From Pectinatus frisingensis (GTDB lineage: Bacteria > Bacillota > Negativicutes > Selenomonadales > Selenomonadaceae), in the NCBI RefSeq assembly GCF_015732285.1, contig NZ_WIQU01000013.1, forward strand, positions 482-40,647: a stretch of 40,166 bases of DNA, read 5' to 3'. The position numbers were made by a program, and so were the translations under genes. The notes under the pieces are model-generated. The model was not told the origin of the DNA, did no database searches, and worked only from the letters and a program-made list of their open reading frames with translations. Below are positions 16,265 through 26,200 of this stretch, piece after piece; within the stretch, counting starts at the first letter, position 1, and every line of letters begins with the position of its first letter.

Positions 16265-17074
16265 ATGGATATTTTGAATATTGATATCTTGCATAAAATC
16301 GTGAAATATGCACCTATTTTTATAACGATCATAGGTGGAGTGTGGGCAATTTATAAATTTAATAAACAGCATGAGTTTAATGAACAATTGCTAGTGCAAA
16401 AATCAGAATTGGATAAGAGTTTAAAGGAATATGAACAGCAATTTACTATTTCATTAGAAGGATATAAAGGTCAATTACAAGAAGTGTCAGAGAAACAAAA
16501 ACATCAGAATCAACGCCGTTTGGCAGATTTTAATTTATATGCTGCTAAGAAACATGAACGTAGCATTGAACTTTATGAGAAATTGTGTCATGCCAAAAAT
16601 AAGGTGCTTTGGCGAAATAGCCCATTAAGGCAGTTACCAGCATTTACAGATTATAATCGTGAAGATATGGTAGAATTCCTTGAAAAATATAATTTAACTA
16701 GAGCATACCGGGAAGAATTACTAAAATTGTGGGAAACAGATTTCAAAGGTGCAGTAGATAAAATATATAAAGTAATGACTTCCCAAGAAGAGTTGGATGC
16801 CAGAATTGCAGTTAGTGAAGCCGTGAAGGCACACCTACAAGCAGATTTGTACTTAATACGTGATATTTCAAGTGGAATAGACCAATTTACAAATCAGCTT
16901 AATCAATTAGCATTCCTTTGCAGCAAAGAAAATCGACAATACATATCAGGTGAAGAAAGTCAGAAAATGTATGAAGAACGAAATGAGATAGCAGCAAACA
17001 TTGAAAAGGAATTTCCGATTATTGTAGAACGTATGCAAAAGATGCTATTAGATGATTCCCCTATATCTGATTAG
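16265..17074 (+). CDS. Membrane-anchored coiled-coil protein
   Basis: Protein of 269 residues: one N-terminal transmembrane helix (about 13-31, APIFITIIGGVWAIYKF), then a long stretch of heptad-like Glu/Lys/Gln-rich helix (about 35-100, with QLLVQKSELDKSLKEYEQQ), and a helical C-terminal domain with a LYEKLCHAKNK segment. It would face the cytoplasm from the membrane. A GGGGTG ribosome site precedes the ATG. It is flanked by terminators and stands alone between the FtsK-like gene and the defence island. Function unknown. Similar anchored helical proteins occur near defence genes, but no effector motif is visible here. Confidence 0.55.
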   Translation: MDILNIDILHKIVKYAPIFITIIGGVWAIYKFNKQHEFNEQLLVQKSELDKSLKEYEQQFTISLEGYKGQLQEVSEKQKHQNQRRLADFNLYAAKKHERSIELYEKLCHAKNKVLWRNSPLRQLPAFTDYNREDMVEFLEKYNLTRAYREELLKLWETDFKGAVDKIYKVMTSQEELDARIAVSEAVKAHLQADLYLIRDISSGIDQFTNQLNQLAFLCSKENRQYISGEESQKMYEERNEIAANIEKEFPIIVERMQKMLLDDSPISD

Positions 17075-17112
17075 AGTAAATGATTATTGATACTTTTCTA
17101 GCAAAATAAACG

Positions 17113-17146
17113 TCTTAAATCTATTTTAAGTCATTTTATTTCTAGT
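17113..17146 (+). terminator. Weak terminator-like hairpin
   Basis: CTTAAA and TTTAAG pair around a short loop (17113-17130), followed by TCATTTTATTTC. The stem is AT-only and therefore weak, but its place 40 bases after the stop codon fits. Confidence 0.4.
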
Positions 17147-17237
17147 ACTAGCATTGTTTGGATGTACCTCTTTTATGGTAGGATTTTAAAATTACTTTGT
17201 AGAAAAGATAACATAAATAGATTATAGGGGATGTTAT

Positions 17238-17276
17238 ATGCAACTATATAGCAATTGTTTTTGTTTGAAACCATGA
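17238..17276 (+). CDS. Possible 12-residue leader peptide
   Basis: ATG at 17238 has a TAGGGG ribosome site 7-8 bases upstream and encodes MQLYSNCFCLKP. The stop codon TGA (17274-17276) overlaps the GAAGGA ribosome site of the regulator gene, so translation of the leader could affect regulator translation. It may also be chance. Confidence 0.25.
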   Translation: MQLYSNCFCLKP

Positions 17277-17286
17277 AGGATAATTG

Positions 17287-17505
17287 ATGGGAGTTTCATT
17301 TAAAAGATTATTCAAATTAATGATAGATCGTGATTTGAAGAAAAAGGATTTACGTGAACTTGCTTCAATAGGAAATAGCACGATGACCAAACTTGCTAAT
17401 GATGAAAATGTGACTATGGAAGTGATTGCAAAAATTTGCACTGCTCTCAATTGTGAAATGAGCGATATTGTTGAAATACTGTCTGATGAGAAAGAGGAAA
17501 GGTAA
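17287..17505 (+). CDS. XRE-family (Cro/CI-type) regulator
   Basis: Protein of 72 residues that is almost entirely one Cro/CI helix-turn-helix domain: FKRLFKLMIDRDLKKKDLRELA, recognition region SIGNSTMTKLANDENVTMEVI, then AKICTALNCEMSDIVEIL. This is the small YozG-like type with HTH_26 build. ATG 17287 lies 6 bases after GAAGGA, and a TTG at 17284 is less well spaced. It ends two bases before the NERD-UvrD gene, which uses a GAGGAAAGG ribosome site inside the regulator's 3' end. It is therefore the first gene of the effector operon and likely its regulator, as in many restriction-modification controller genes. Confidence 0.85.
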   Translation: MGVSFKRLFKLMIDRDLKKKDLRELASIGNSTMTKLANDENVTMEVIAKICTALNCEMSDIVEILSDEKEER

Positions 17506-17507
17506 TC

Positions 17508-20500
17508 ATGGCTAAACTGATAGATAAGGAACCCAAATATGAAGGGGAGATAAAAGTATGGAATGCCTTTGGTGCAAATCTCCCTCAAAATTGGGTGGTT
17601 TACAACACTAGAAGCGTTAATGGACGTGAATATGATTTTTGCGTAATGGCTCCTGAGATAGGATTGTTTATTGTTGAAGTTAAGGGGTGGAGTCCGTCTA
17701 GTGTTTTAACAGTAGTGGATCAAACCACAATTATCTTGGAGGGAAAAGAAAATCCTGAAGATAGTCCAAGAGGTCAAGCTCGTGGATATAGATTCGATCT
17801 ACTTAAGAAGATCCAAAAAGAGCTTGGTATGAACCCACTTGTAATGAGTCTTGTGTGCTATCCACTCATTTCAAAAACTCAATACTTAGAAAAAGGATTG
17901 AATGTTGTTTCTGAAGAGAATGAGACATTATTTGAGGAGGATCTTAATGATACTTCACTTCTCTTTCAGAAATTCATGGATCGGTACAATGTCGATAAGG
18001 GAGCTAAACATGATAAGCTTTCTACAAAAAGATTTGCTTTGATTCGTCATCATTTTGAACCCAATTATGATCTTAAGAATGACGAGAAAATATTAAATCC
18101 TGGATACTCTCGGCTTAGAATTTTTACAAATGAATTAACCACACAGAATGTAGATGAGCTTGTAGAAGAATACTTTTCCGGAATTAAAGAAATTGTTTTT
18201 GTACCATCAATGCAATCGATGACTTTACTGGTTGATGCGTTAAAGGTTAAATTCCAGAATCGAAATATACATCTTGCTAAGGGAAATCTGTCTATTGGAA
18301 GAAAAGATAATTCCGTTGAGACTACTGGGCAGCATTTTGGGATATTCAATTTTGAGATTGAGGTAGTATCAAATATTAGCAGTTTAGTAAGTAAAGATAT
18401 ATTAGTGGAAGAAGGCGAGTGTACTCCAGATACAAAGGAAATCTTGAAAAAAATATCTACTATTTCTGCATTCAATTTTCAACAGTACGAGATTGAGCAT
18501 GCTCCATGCGATAAAAATATTCTTGTTACTGCTGGTGCTGGTACGGGAAAAACATTCTCGATGGTTTCGAGAATAGCATTTTTGTGTAATAAAACAGCCG
18601 ATGAGGTTGTTGATATTGTCGGAGATATTGCGATGATAACATTCACAAACGATGCTGCATATAATATGAAGGTCAGACTCAAGAAGATGCTTATGAATTA
18701 CTTCGTTCTTACTTCAAATGAGAAGTACATGCATCTAATTGAGGATATGAGTCAGATACAGATATCGACGATCCATAAATTTGCTGTTTCATTGTTACAA
18801 AGAGACTGCATGAGAATGGGGCTTGGTTATGATAGTCAGGTTTCCAGTGAAACATATAATCGAAAAGAACTATATCACTATTATTTAAACCAGTTCCTGA
18901 GTGCAAAGAGTGAAGAAAATCCTTATTTTGCACAGCAATTGACTCTACCAACATATCGCCTTGAAGAATTACTAATTGAATTCTGCGATAAGTTGTATGA
19001 CCGGAGCATTGATATAAAAAAGCTTTCTTCGAAATCTTTTGGAGAACCAACAAGCATTCTTCCATACTTCAATGAACTGGTTGATGAAGTGATTATAAAA
19101 GCAGAAAAGGATTATGCAGCATCTTTGAAATCATCAAATCTTATCGGGTTGAGAGAATGCATGATTCAGATAAATGATCTAGTAAAGAACCAGAAACTTA
19201 TGAAGCAAGGACACGAGTATAAATATGTTTTTGTCGATGAGTTTCAGGATACCGATGATGTTCAAATAGAAACGATTACTGGACTGCAGCACTTATTTGG
19301 TCAGCAATGCAATTTGTTTATTGTTGGAGATTTGAAGCAAAGCATTTATAGATTTAGAGGAGCAACATTAAGTGCCTTTGAAAAGGCAGTAGATGTGGAT
19401 GGAAGAGAGACATGGGAATTCTATTCTCTGAATAGAAATTATAGAACCGATCGGCGCGTACTTGATCAGTTCCATTGTGTATTTACACAGATGGGACTAC
19501 AGAATTTACTTCCATATGATGAAGAAAATGATCGATTGGCGAGCCAGATTACTAAAGAACATTCGGAAGATCAATTGGTTCGTAAAATCGAAACACATTT
19601 TAAGGACAAAGAGGTATTCTATCAAGATTTCTTTGAAGAAATAAGTAATCAAGTAAGTGAACTGAATGAATTAAGTCAGCACGAGAAGTTATCAAAAGAA
19701 GAAAAAACTATAGCGATCTTGGTTAGATACAACTGGCAGACTAGAGATATTGTCAAAGAAGCAGAAAAGAAGGGTATTTCAATTAAGGTTACTGAAGGAG
19801 GAGCCTTATATAGATTACCATCGACAAGAGACTTATATAAGCTTGTTATGGCAATTACTCATCCGAGAAACGAATTGTATTTAACAAATCTGATTATGTC
19901 AAACTATGTTTCGTTGCCACTCAAAATGATTGGTATTGCTGGAAAATATAGGGAAGAAAAAAAGAATGAAATGATCAGGTTATTAGATGAATATTTTATG
20001 CTTTGCATGGGGAAGACTTGGAGCCAGCTGATTACGGACTTTGAATCTAGACCTGTTCTTGTTGTGCTCAGAGATATTTACGAAGCGGTTAAACCGTGGA
20101 CTCATTTTAAAGAAAAAGATGATCAAACAACTTATAGGCAAAATTATGAATGTTTAATCGAGAAGATTACCTCTAAGTATGTTAGGGAATATTTGACAAT
20201 CAACAAAGCTTTAGAATTCCTCAAGATAAACGTTACGACTTATCAGGAAGAAGCATCCAGGAGCACAGCAAATACATCAGAAGATATTCAGGTGATTTGT
20301 ACAACTATCCATAAATCTAAAGGCTTGGAGTATGGAACAGTAATCATACCATTCACGAATGAAGACATATCAAATATTAATGTTGGTGGTCTGAACGTAA
20401 ATTACATTAATGGAAAAGTAAGCTATGGCTTGGCGATAAAAAATGTCGGGACAGAACATAATAATGATTTCGATGAAGGTATGGAAATTAAGGAGAAACT

Positions 20501-20624
20501 TCAGGAAGAATCCAGAGTTTTGTACGTGGCATTGACAAGAGCAATTCGTAATTTTGTGTGGATTAAGGATCTGGATTCGGATGTAGAGGACTGCTGGGCA
20601 AACTATATGGAGGTTGCAGAATAA
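17508..20624 (+). CDS. NERD nuclease domain fused to UvrD/Rep helicase
   Basis: Protein of 1038 residues. Residues about 8-120 form a NERD-type PD-(D/E)XK nuclease: EGEIKVW, Asp43 in GREYDF, Glu57 and Lys59 in FIVEVKGW, then the typical PRGQARGYRFDLLKK. The rest is a superfamily 1 helicase with every motif: AGAGTGKT at 342-349, the ITFTNDAA segment, TIHKFA, DEFQDTD at 577-583, VGDLKQSIYRFRG, LNRNYRTD, TTIHKSKGLEYG and VLYVALTRA. It probably unwinds and cuts DNA ends. The next gene starts within its stop codon and encodes an AddB-like partner. Compared with AddA, the nuclease sits at the opposite end of the chain. Confidence 0.85.
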   Translation: MAKLIDKEPKYEGEIKVWNAFGANLPQNWVVYNTRSVNGREYDFCVMAPEIGLFIVEVKGWSPSSVLTVVDQTTIILEGKENPEDSPRGQARGYRFDLLKKIQKELGMNPLVMSLVCYPLISKTQYLEKGLNVVSEENETLFEEDLNDTSLLFQKFMDRYNVDKGAKHDKLSTKRFALIRHHFEPNYDLKNDEKILNPGYSRLRIFTNELTTQNVDELVEEYFSGIKEIVFVPSMQSMTLLVDALKVKFQNRNIHLAKGNLSIGRKDNSVETTGQHFGIFNFEIEVVSNISSLVSKDILVEEGECTPDTKEILKKISTISAFNFQQYEIEHAPCDKNILVTAGAGTGKTFSMVSRIAFLCNKTADEVVDIVGDIAMITFTNDAAYNMKVRLKKMLMNYFVLTSNEKYMHLIEDMSQIQISTIHKFAVSLLQRDCMRMGLGYDSQVSSETYNRKELYHYYLNQFLSAKSEENPYFAQQLTLPTYRLEELLIEFCDKLYDRSIDIKKLSSKSFGEPTSILPYFNELVDEVIIKAEKDYAASLKSSNLIGLRECMIQINDLVKNQKLMKQGHEYKYVFVDEFQDTDDVQIETITGLQHLFGQQCNLFIVGDLKQSIYRFRGATLSAFEKAVDVDGRETWEFYSLNRNYRTDRRVLDQFHCVFTQMGLQNLLPYDEENDRLASQITKEHSEDQLVRKIETHFKDKEVFYQDFFEEISNQVSELNELSQHEKLSKEEKTIAILVRYNWQTRDIVKEAEKKGISIKVTEGGALYRLPSTRDLYKLVMAITHPRNELYLTNLIMSNYVSLPLKMIGIAGKYREEKKNEMIRLLDEYFMLCMGKTWSQLITDFESRPVLVVLRDIYEAVKPWTHFKEKDDQTTYRQNYECLIEKITSKYVREYLTINKALEFLKINVTTYQEEASRSTANTSEDIQVICTTIHKSKGLEYGTVIIPFTNEDISNINVGGLNVNYINGKVSYGLAIKNVGTEHNNDFDEGMEIKEKLQEESRVLYVALTRAIRNFVWIKDLDSDVEDCWANYMEVAE

Positions 20625-23275
20625 TGGCAATAATTATCTATACATATAGCAATCCTTATAAGATCAATAGAGAACAGTACTGGGCGTTAATCAAGAATTC
20701 TTTTCATCTATGTGTTTCTCAGACATTGGTGAATGGATTATGTGATCAGTATAGAGATTTTTATAAGGGTAAGCTGACAACAATGAATAGGTTTATTAAT
20801 AACCTATATCTTGATTGGGAAAGCGATGCGATTGAAATAAGCCAAAGAGCTTTTATTGACAATGCCATCGAATACATGAGTTTTCGTGATTATGTAGAAG
20901 ATGATTTAAGCGAAGAAGATATAAAAACTTCTCTTAAGCGGAACAGAAGATATGTTTTGCAAAGCATTCGTATAATGTTCGAATTAGGGATGAATCCAGA
21001 TAACATTCGGATTGATTGTTTGACTTATGAGCAAAAGTGCATCGTTGGACTGTATAAGGAAATAATAGCAACAAATAATAGCTTATTCTGCTTGAAAAAT
21101 GATTTCTCGAAAGAAGTAGTAGATAGAGCTATTGCACAGACTATTAAGGATGCGTTAGGCAAAAGTGAAAGAGATTGCTCCGACATCAATAAGGAGAATA
21201 TCGTAATTCATGGTATTCATCAGTTCACACCTATAATGCTCAAGACGATTGAAGTCTTGAGCAAGTATAAGAATGTAATCATTTTATTTAATTACCAGCC
21301 GGATTATAAGAATGTGTACCAGACATGGCTGAATGTGTATTCATGGTTTGAATCAAAGGTAAATCTTTCCGCGCAGAACTTTAATAATGATAGCCAGGAG
21401 TTTGAGGGAGGAATTGTTGCCGATAATATGGCAGCCATGATAGCTGGAAGTACTGCTGCTATTGATCTGTCGAAAAAAATAGAAGTGACTGAATTTGACA
21501 ATCAAACAGAAATTGCGGGATATATTGCAAAAAGATTTGAAGAAGCTTCCAAGAAACGAGAAGCAGATGAATTTAGGCATCCTGCACTCTACTATATGGA
21601 TGAACAGATATATTCTGCCAATAGTGGTGTTAATCAGATCCTAAAAATATACTTTCCAGAACAATTTGGAGAAAGAGAATTCCTTGATTATCCAATAGGA
21701 CATTTTTTCATTTCTATCACTAATATGTGGGATCCTGAATCTAATACCATGCTCATTAGGGATATTAATGATATTTTTGAATGCTTATCCTGTGGCATTA
21801 TTGCTGAAGAACATAGTGGGGCGTTAGTTTCTATTTTTGATAGATGCCGCTTTTATATATCAAAAGAGACAACCATCAAAGGTATGATCAAAAAGTTGAA
21901 AAACCTTAAGAGATCTTTGGATCTTGATGATTATAGAGCGGATCTTAAAAGGCTTGATTATTTCAATGTGACGGAAGAAGAACTGGATTGTTTGATATCT
22001 GCATTAAAAGAATTGAACTCGATAGCAGAGCAGTTCTTTGCTGATTTTAATGATCAGCAAAATGACTTCAAAAAGTTTTATAAGAAAATTGCTGATGTAT
22101 TAGTAAACAAAGTTCTGGATAAAGAAGATTTAGATGAGGAATTTAAGGATATTGTTGTTAGAGTACTTGCGAGATTAAACGAAGTTAATTCCATTGAGGC
22201 TAGTGCATCTTTTGAATGTCTAAGAGAAACTATGCAGTTGTACTTACAGCAGGTTCCAGTTGAAGGTAAAGGTGCAAACTGGATTGTAAGAAACTTCGAG
22301 CAGATTGATGGTGATGTCTTGAGGAAGAATGCATTAAACCATGAAAAGATATATCACTTTGCGTGTTTATCAGATCAAGACATGAGTATTACGCATAGGG
22401 ATGAGTTCCCTTGGCCATTAGATATAGCATTTTTTGAAGTGGCTCAAGCTCCTGTAGACTGGAAATACCAGGTATATATAACTTCACGATTGGAGTATAA
22501 GAACTTCAGAAGGTATGCCTTAGTTTATGGCCTTGGATTCAGCAAATGCAAAATTAAACTCAGTTATATCAAAAATGAGAATAATACGGAAAATGAATTG
22601 TATTATTTGCTTCGTGTATTGAATGCAGATATTAGGCCATATGTACCTGGAGCGGTCAATAATTATAGGAAGGATGCTTCTTATATAGAAATCGAAAACC
22701 CAACCGGTAAAAGCTTTACTCAGTATGATTTGATGAAATTCAGACTTTGTAAGTATCGCTTCTTACTTGATTCTGTAATTGAAGATAAATCCATATATAA
22801 GGATGAATTCCTTATGAGGATGTATTTGACAATAGTTTTAGAGAATAGAGCTAAAAGACATTTTTCTGGCAAGACATACGTAAAAAATGTAGTTAATGCA
22901 TATCTGGTCGAGCAGATGGATGAACTGTGCGGCGATTTTCCATTCATTAGTCATTTGGATGTTCTTGATGTGATTAATGAAACAAATGGCTATTTGAAAA
23001 AATATGCTGCAAAGTATGGGAAGTTTACGCCACTTAAGACTAGCGATACAGAGTTTATGACAAAGCGTGAAGAATTTCTGAGTGTGCCAGTGGGAAAGAA
23101 TGCTGATGCAGGATTTCAGGAAATATTCAAAAGCTCAACACAGGAAGAAGTGGACCACACTTTAGCAGACACACATTTTGAAGAGGAAAGATTCCACAGA
23201 ACGCTTAACGGCTTATGTGACAAATGCGCAGATAAAGAAATATGTATTGAGGTTTATGGTGTAAAGAAAAAGTAA
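20624..23275 (+). CDS. AddB/RexB-like subunit, probably inactive as enzyme
   Basis: Protein of 883 residues, translationally coupled to the UvrD gene (ATG within its TAA). An IVIHGIHQFTP segment at about 200 recalls the 'DGFxxFTP' stretch of AddB. The C-terminal part has the AddB/Cas4-type four-Cys pattern: C709 in FTQYDLMKFRLCKYRFL, then C865-x2-C868-x5-C874 at the end, likely holding a 4Fe-4S cluster. I find no Walker A motif near the N-terminus. I also find no G-x-x-D or E-x-K catalytic set between C709 and C865. It is therefore likely a structural partner for the NERD-UvrD protein, as AddB is for AddA. The assignment is from motifs only. Confidence 0.6.
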   Translation: MAIIIYTYSNPYKINREQYWALIKNSFHLCVSQTLVNGLCDQYRDFYKGKLTTMNRFINNLYLDWESDAIEISQRAFIDNAIEYMSFRDYVEDDLSEEDIKTSLKRNRRYVLQSIRIMFELGMNPDNIRIDCLTYEQKCIVGLYKEIIATNNSLFCLKNDFSKEVVDRAIAQTIKDALGKSERDCSDINKENIVIHGIHQFTPIMLKTIEVLSKYKNVIILFNYQPDYKNVYQTWLNVYSWFESKVNLSAQNFNNDSQEFEGGIVADNMAAMIAGSTAAIDLSKKIEVTEFDNQTEIAGYIAKRFEEASKKREADEFRHPALYYMDEQIYSANSGVNQILKIYFPEQFGEREFLDYPIGHFFISITNMWDPESNTMLIRDINDIFECLSCGIIAEEHSGALVSIFDRCRFYISKETTIKGMIKKLKNLKRSLDLDDYRADLKRLDYFNVTEEELDCLISALKELNSIAEQFFADFNDQQNDFKKFYKKIADVLVNKVLDKEDLDEEFKDIVVRVLARLNEVNSIEASASFECLRETMQLYLQQVPVEGKGANWIVRNFEQIDGDVLRKNALNHEKIYHFACLSDQDMSITHRDEFPWPLDIAFFEVAQAPVDWKYQVYITSRLEYKNFRRYALVYGLGFSKCKIKLSYIKNENNTENELYYLLRVLNADIRPYVPGAVNNYRKDASYIEIENPTGKSFTQYDLMKFRLCKYRFLLDSVIEDKSIYKDEFLMRMYLTIVLENRAKRHFSGKTYVKNVVNAYLVEQMDELCGDFPFISHLDVLDVINETNGYLKKYAAKYGKFTPLKTSDTEFMTKREEFLSVPVGKNADAGFQEIFKSSTQEEVDHTLADTHFEEERFHRTLNGLCDKCADKEICIEVYGVKKK

Positions 23276-23290
23276 AAGGAGAGATGGAAC

Positions 23291-26200
23291 ATGCTCAAAG
23301 AGGGAATGTATGTAAGATGCCCTATTGACAGGGAATATCCGGATAATCCAAGACTATTTGCTACAGGTAAAGTGGTCAGTGTAGATGAGTTTAATGAATG
23401 CGCACATATAAAATTCTATGACCCATTTGGTTATAAAAAATATTTCGAATATATTCCAGACGATGTTGAAGAAGCTCCTTTGGAAATGCTTGACCATTGT
23501 CACTTATTTAAGGGAGCAGTTGTAAAGTATGGTCGTAGAGAAGCAACGATCATTGAATATAAAACGCAGAAAGATGAGCTTGCAGAGTATTATCTTCAAA
23601 CTAATGATACCAAAGAGTTCATACATGTTGATGAAACACAGATAACAGCGTCATTCTTCGCTGGAAGCGCTAATCCTGAGCATCAGCTTCAGAATTATGA
23701 ATTTCAAAATCCTTGTTGGTATTTGGGCCGTCAGATCGTTAAAGAAACGATGAATGTCCTTGATAATTCCATGTTTGGTTTCAAGGATTTAGCAGGATGC
23801 AAGATCTATTTAAAAGCATTTCAGTTGAATACAATTATGCAGTGCCTTCAAAGTGAACGTTGCAGATATATGCTTGCGGACGAAGTTGGTCTTGGGAAAA
23901 CCATTGAGGCATGTTCCGTATTAAAAATCTATTTAAGTAATAAAGCTGAGAGAAAAGTGCTTATAACAGTTCCACGTGTATTAGTCGCACAGTGGAGAAC
24001 TGAACTGCTTTTCAAGTTTGGTATTATTGAAGGTGAGAATGAAAACGGGAACAATGTTCAACTAATCGCAGTAGAAGATATTTCTGAAAAAATTGAACAG
24101 CAGAAGTGGGATTTTGTTGTAGTAGATGAGGTTCATAATTACTTAAATAGGGATCAGGCGTATAAGAAGGTTCATAAGCTTAGCACTAATGCGGAAAACA
24201 TTATTCTTCTAAGCGCAACTCCAATTCAGCAGCGTCAAAGTGAGTATTTGTCACTGCTGAGGCTAATTCTTCCAGACAAGTATGATCTTGTCACATTGGA
24301 AGATTTTTTTGTACTTGTTGAAAAGCAAAATAAGATATCAAGGCTGACACATGAGTTACTTGATGAAGTAGATAGTTTTAAAAATGAGATTTTGCCTGAG
24401 GTAGAGGGTGATGATCCTCATGAAGATGAGGATGTCCAGGATGGCTTAGAGGAAATTGAAGACAACCTGGATAGCCTTGGTAGTATAGTTGATGATCCTA
24501 AATTATCAGAAATGATAGAGGCAGTAGATACTTCAGCGGAAGACTTTGGAATTTATTCGATTCAAGTAATCATTTCATATATTTGCGATAACTATCAGAT
24601 TGAACGCAATATTATTCGTGGTAGAAGAGCAGTTCTTGGAGTGTATCCAAGCGATCCAGATGGTGAATTTTCTGAACGTAAGTTGGAGGAAGTAATATAC
24701 ACAATCGATGAAGAAAATACATATTATGAGAACGAAGCATATAGAACACTCACGGAGTGGATTGTAACACAGCAATCGAGTTTAGGTGGCAAAAGAATAA
24801 CTAGTGAGATACAGCCGCTTCTGGAGGCTTTCTTCAGTTCGCCCTGGGCGTATGTGGCAAGATTGGAAGTGGTCCAAAAACATGATGATTCGATTCCTGA
24901 GAACGTACTTAAAAGTGCTAAAAGATGGTTAGAGGATGAAGATGAAGTTTATCATGATTTAGCGAATGCAATGGATAATGTGGATGCGCATCCATCAAGA
25001 CTATTGAAACTTATTGATTTTATTGACACGGAGCTTTTTGGGAAAAAGACAGTAATCTTTACTGATCAACCAGAAACTTTTGAAGTTTTCTGCAAAACAC
25101 TTCAGTCAGCCTTTGGCGATGAGGTGACTTGTTTTGGGGCAAGTATAGACAAGGCAGAGAATGAGATTAATATATATCGATTCCAGTCTGAGCCAGATTG
25201 TAAGATTCTTATTTGCGATAAGACTGGTGGTGAAGGCCGAAACTTGCAAATTGCTGATTATGTTGTTCATATCGATTTACCATGGAATATTAATACCATT
25301 GAACAAAGAATCGGTAGATTAGATAGAATGGGCCGAGATGTTGAAAAGCCGGTTACATCTGTAGTAATTCATTCTCTTAACAGTTATGAAGATCAATTGT
25401 TCAAATTATGGAATGAAGGACTAAATGTATTCAGTCAGTCATTAAGTGGACTTGAAATTATTATGAACGACATAAATCAGAAAATAGTCGAGTCTATAAA
25501 TAATGACTTTGAATATGGATTATATAGGCTTGTTCCGGAACTTATAGAAGAGTCAAATTCAATGCGTGAAAGTGTGCATAAAGAACAGATCTTTGACACA
25601 GCAGCTCTTCGGTTTAAGCCGCTGTATATACAGTTAAAGAAATTGCTATCCAGTTATCAGTTTAATGAAAATAAGCTTTTTGCAAATACGATGATGAGTT
25701 GGGCATCTTTGGCGGGATTTGGCGCATTGAGCCATGGTGGAGAAAACGATTTAGTGTCATTCGATGAGCATAACTTCTCAATCAGATCGGCGCAAAATTC
25801 ATTTTTGATTCCGCCGAACTGGGATCGTTATATGTCCAAAAAACAAAATGAGGTTGCAATTCGCGTTCAGCGAGTTCTTGAAGAACGAACTGAGAAAAAT
25901 ACAACGCATTCTGATCGTATGATTAAAGGATCTTTCGACCGAGATACGGCTATTAAGAATGACTACATTCATTTCTATGCTCCGGGCGATGAAATATTTG
26001 ATTGTATTGTGGATAATGCAATGCATTCCTATCGTGGAATGTGTACAGCGGTTGCAGCGCAATCGAGTGTTGATTGGAAAGGATTTGTTTATACGTATTC
26101 GATTGAGCCAAATGAAAGAGCACTGATTGAACAAGGTGTCTCATTATTTGCTTTAGGACAATTTAGGCAGTATCTTTCTAGCTCTCTTCAGGTTGTTCCT

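Noticed and set aside
17508-23275. Treating the UvrD and AddB-like genes as the host's AddAB
   Set aside because: The nuclease domain is at the wrong end of the helicase, the partner lacks enzymatic motifs, and both genes are locked into the regulator-led defence operon.
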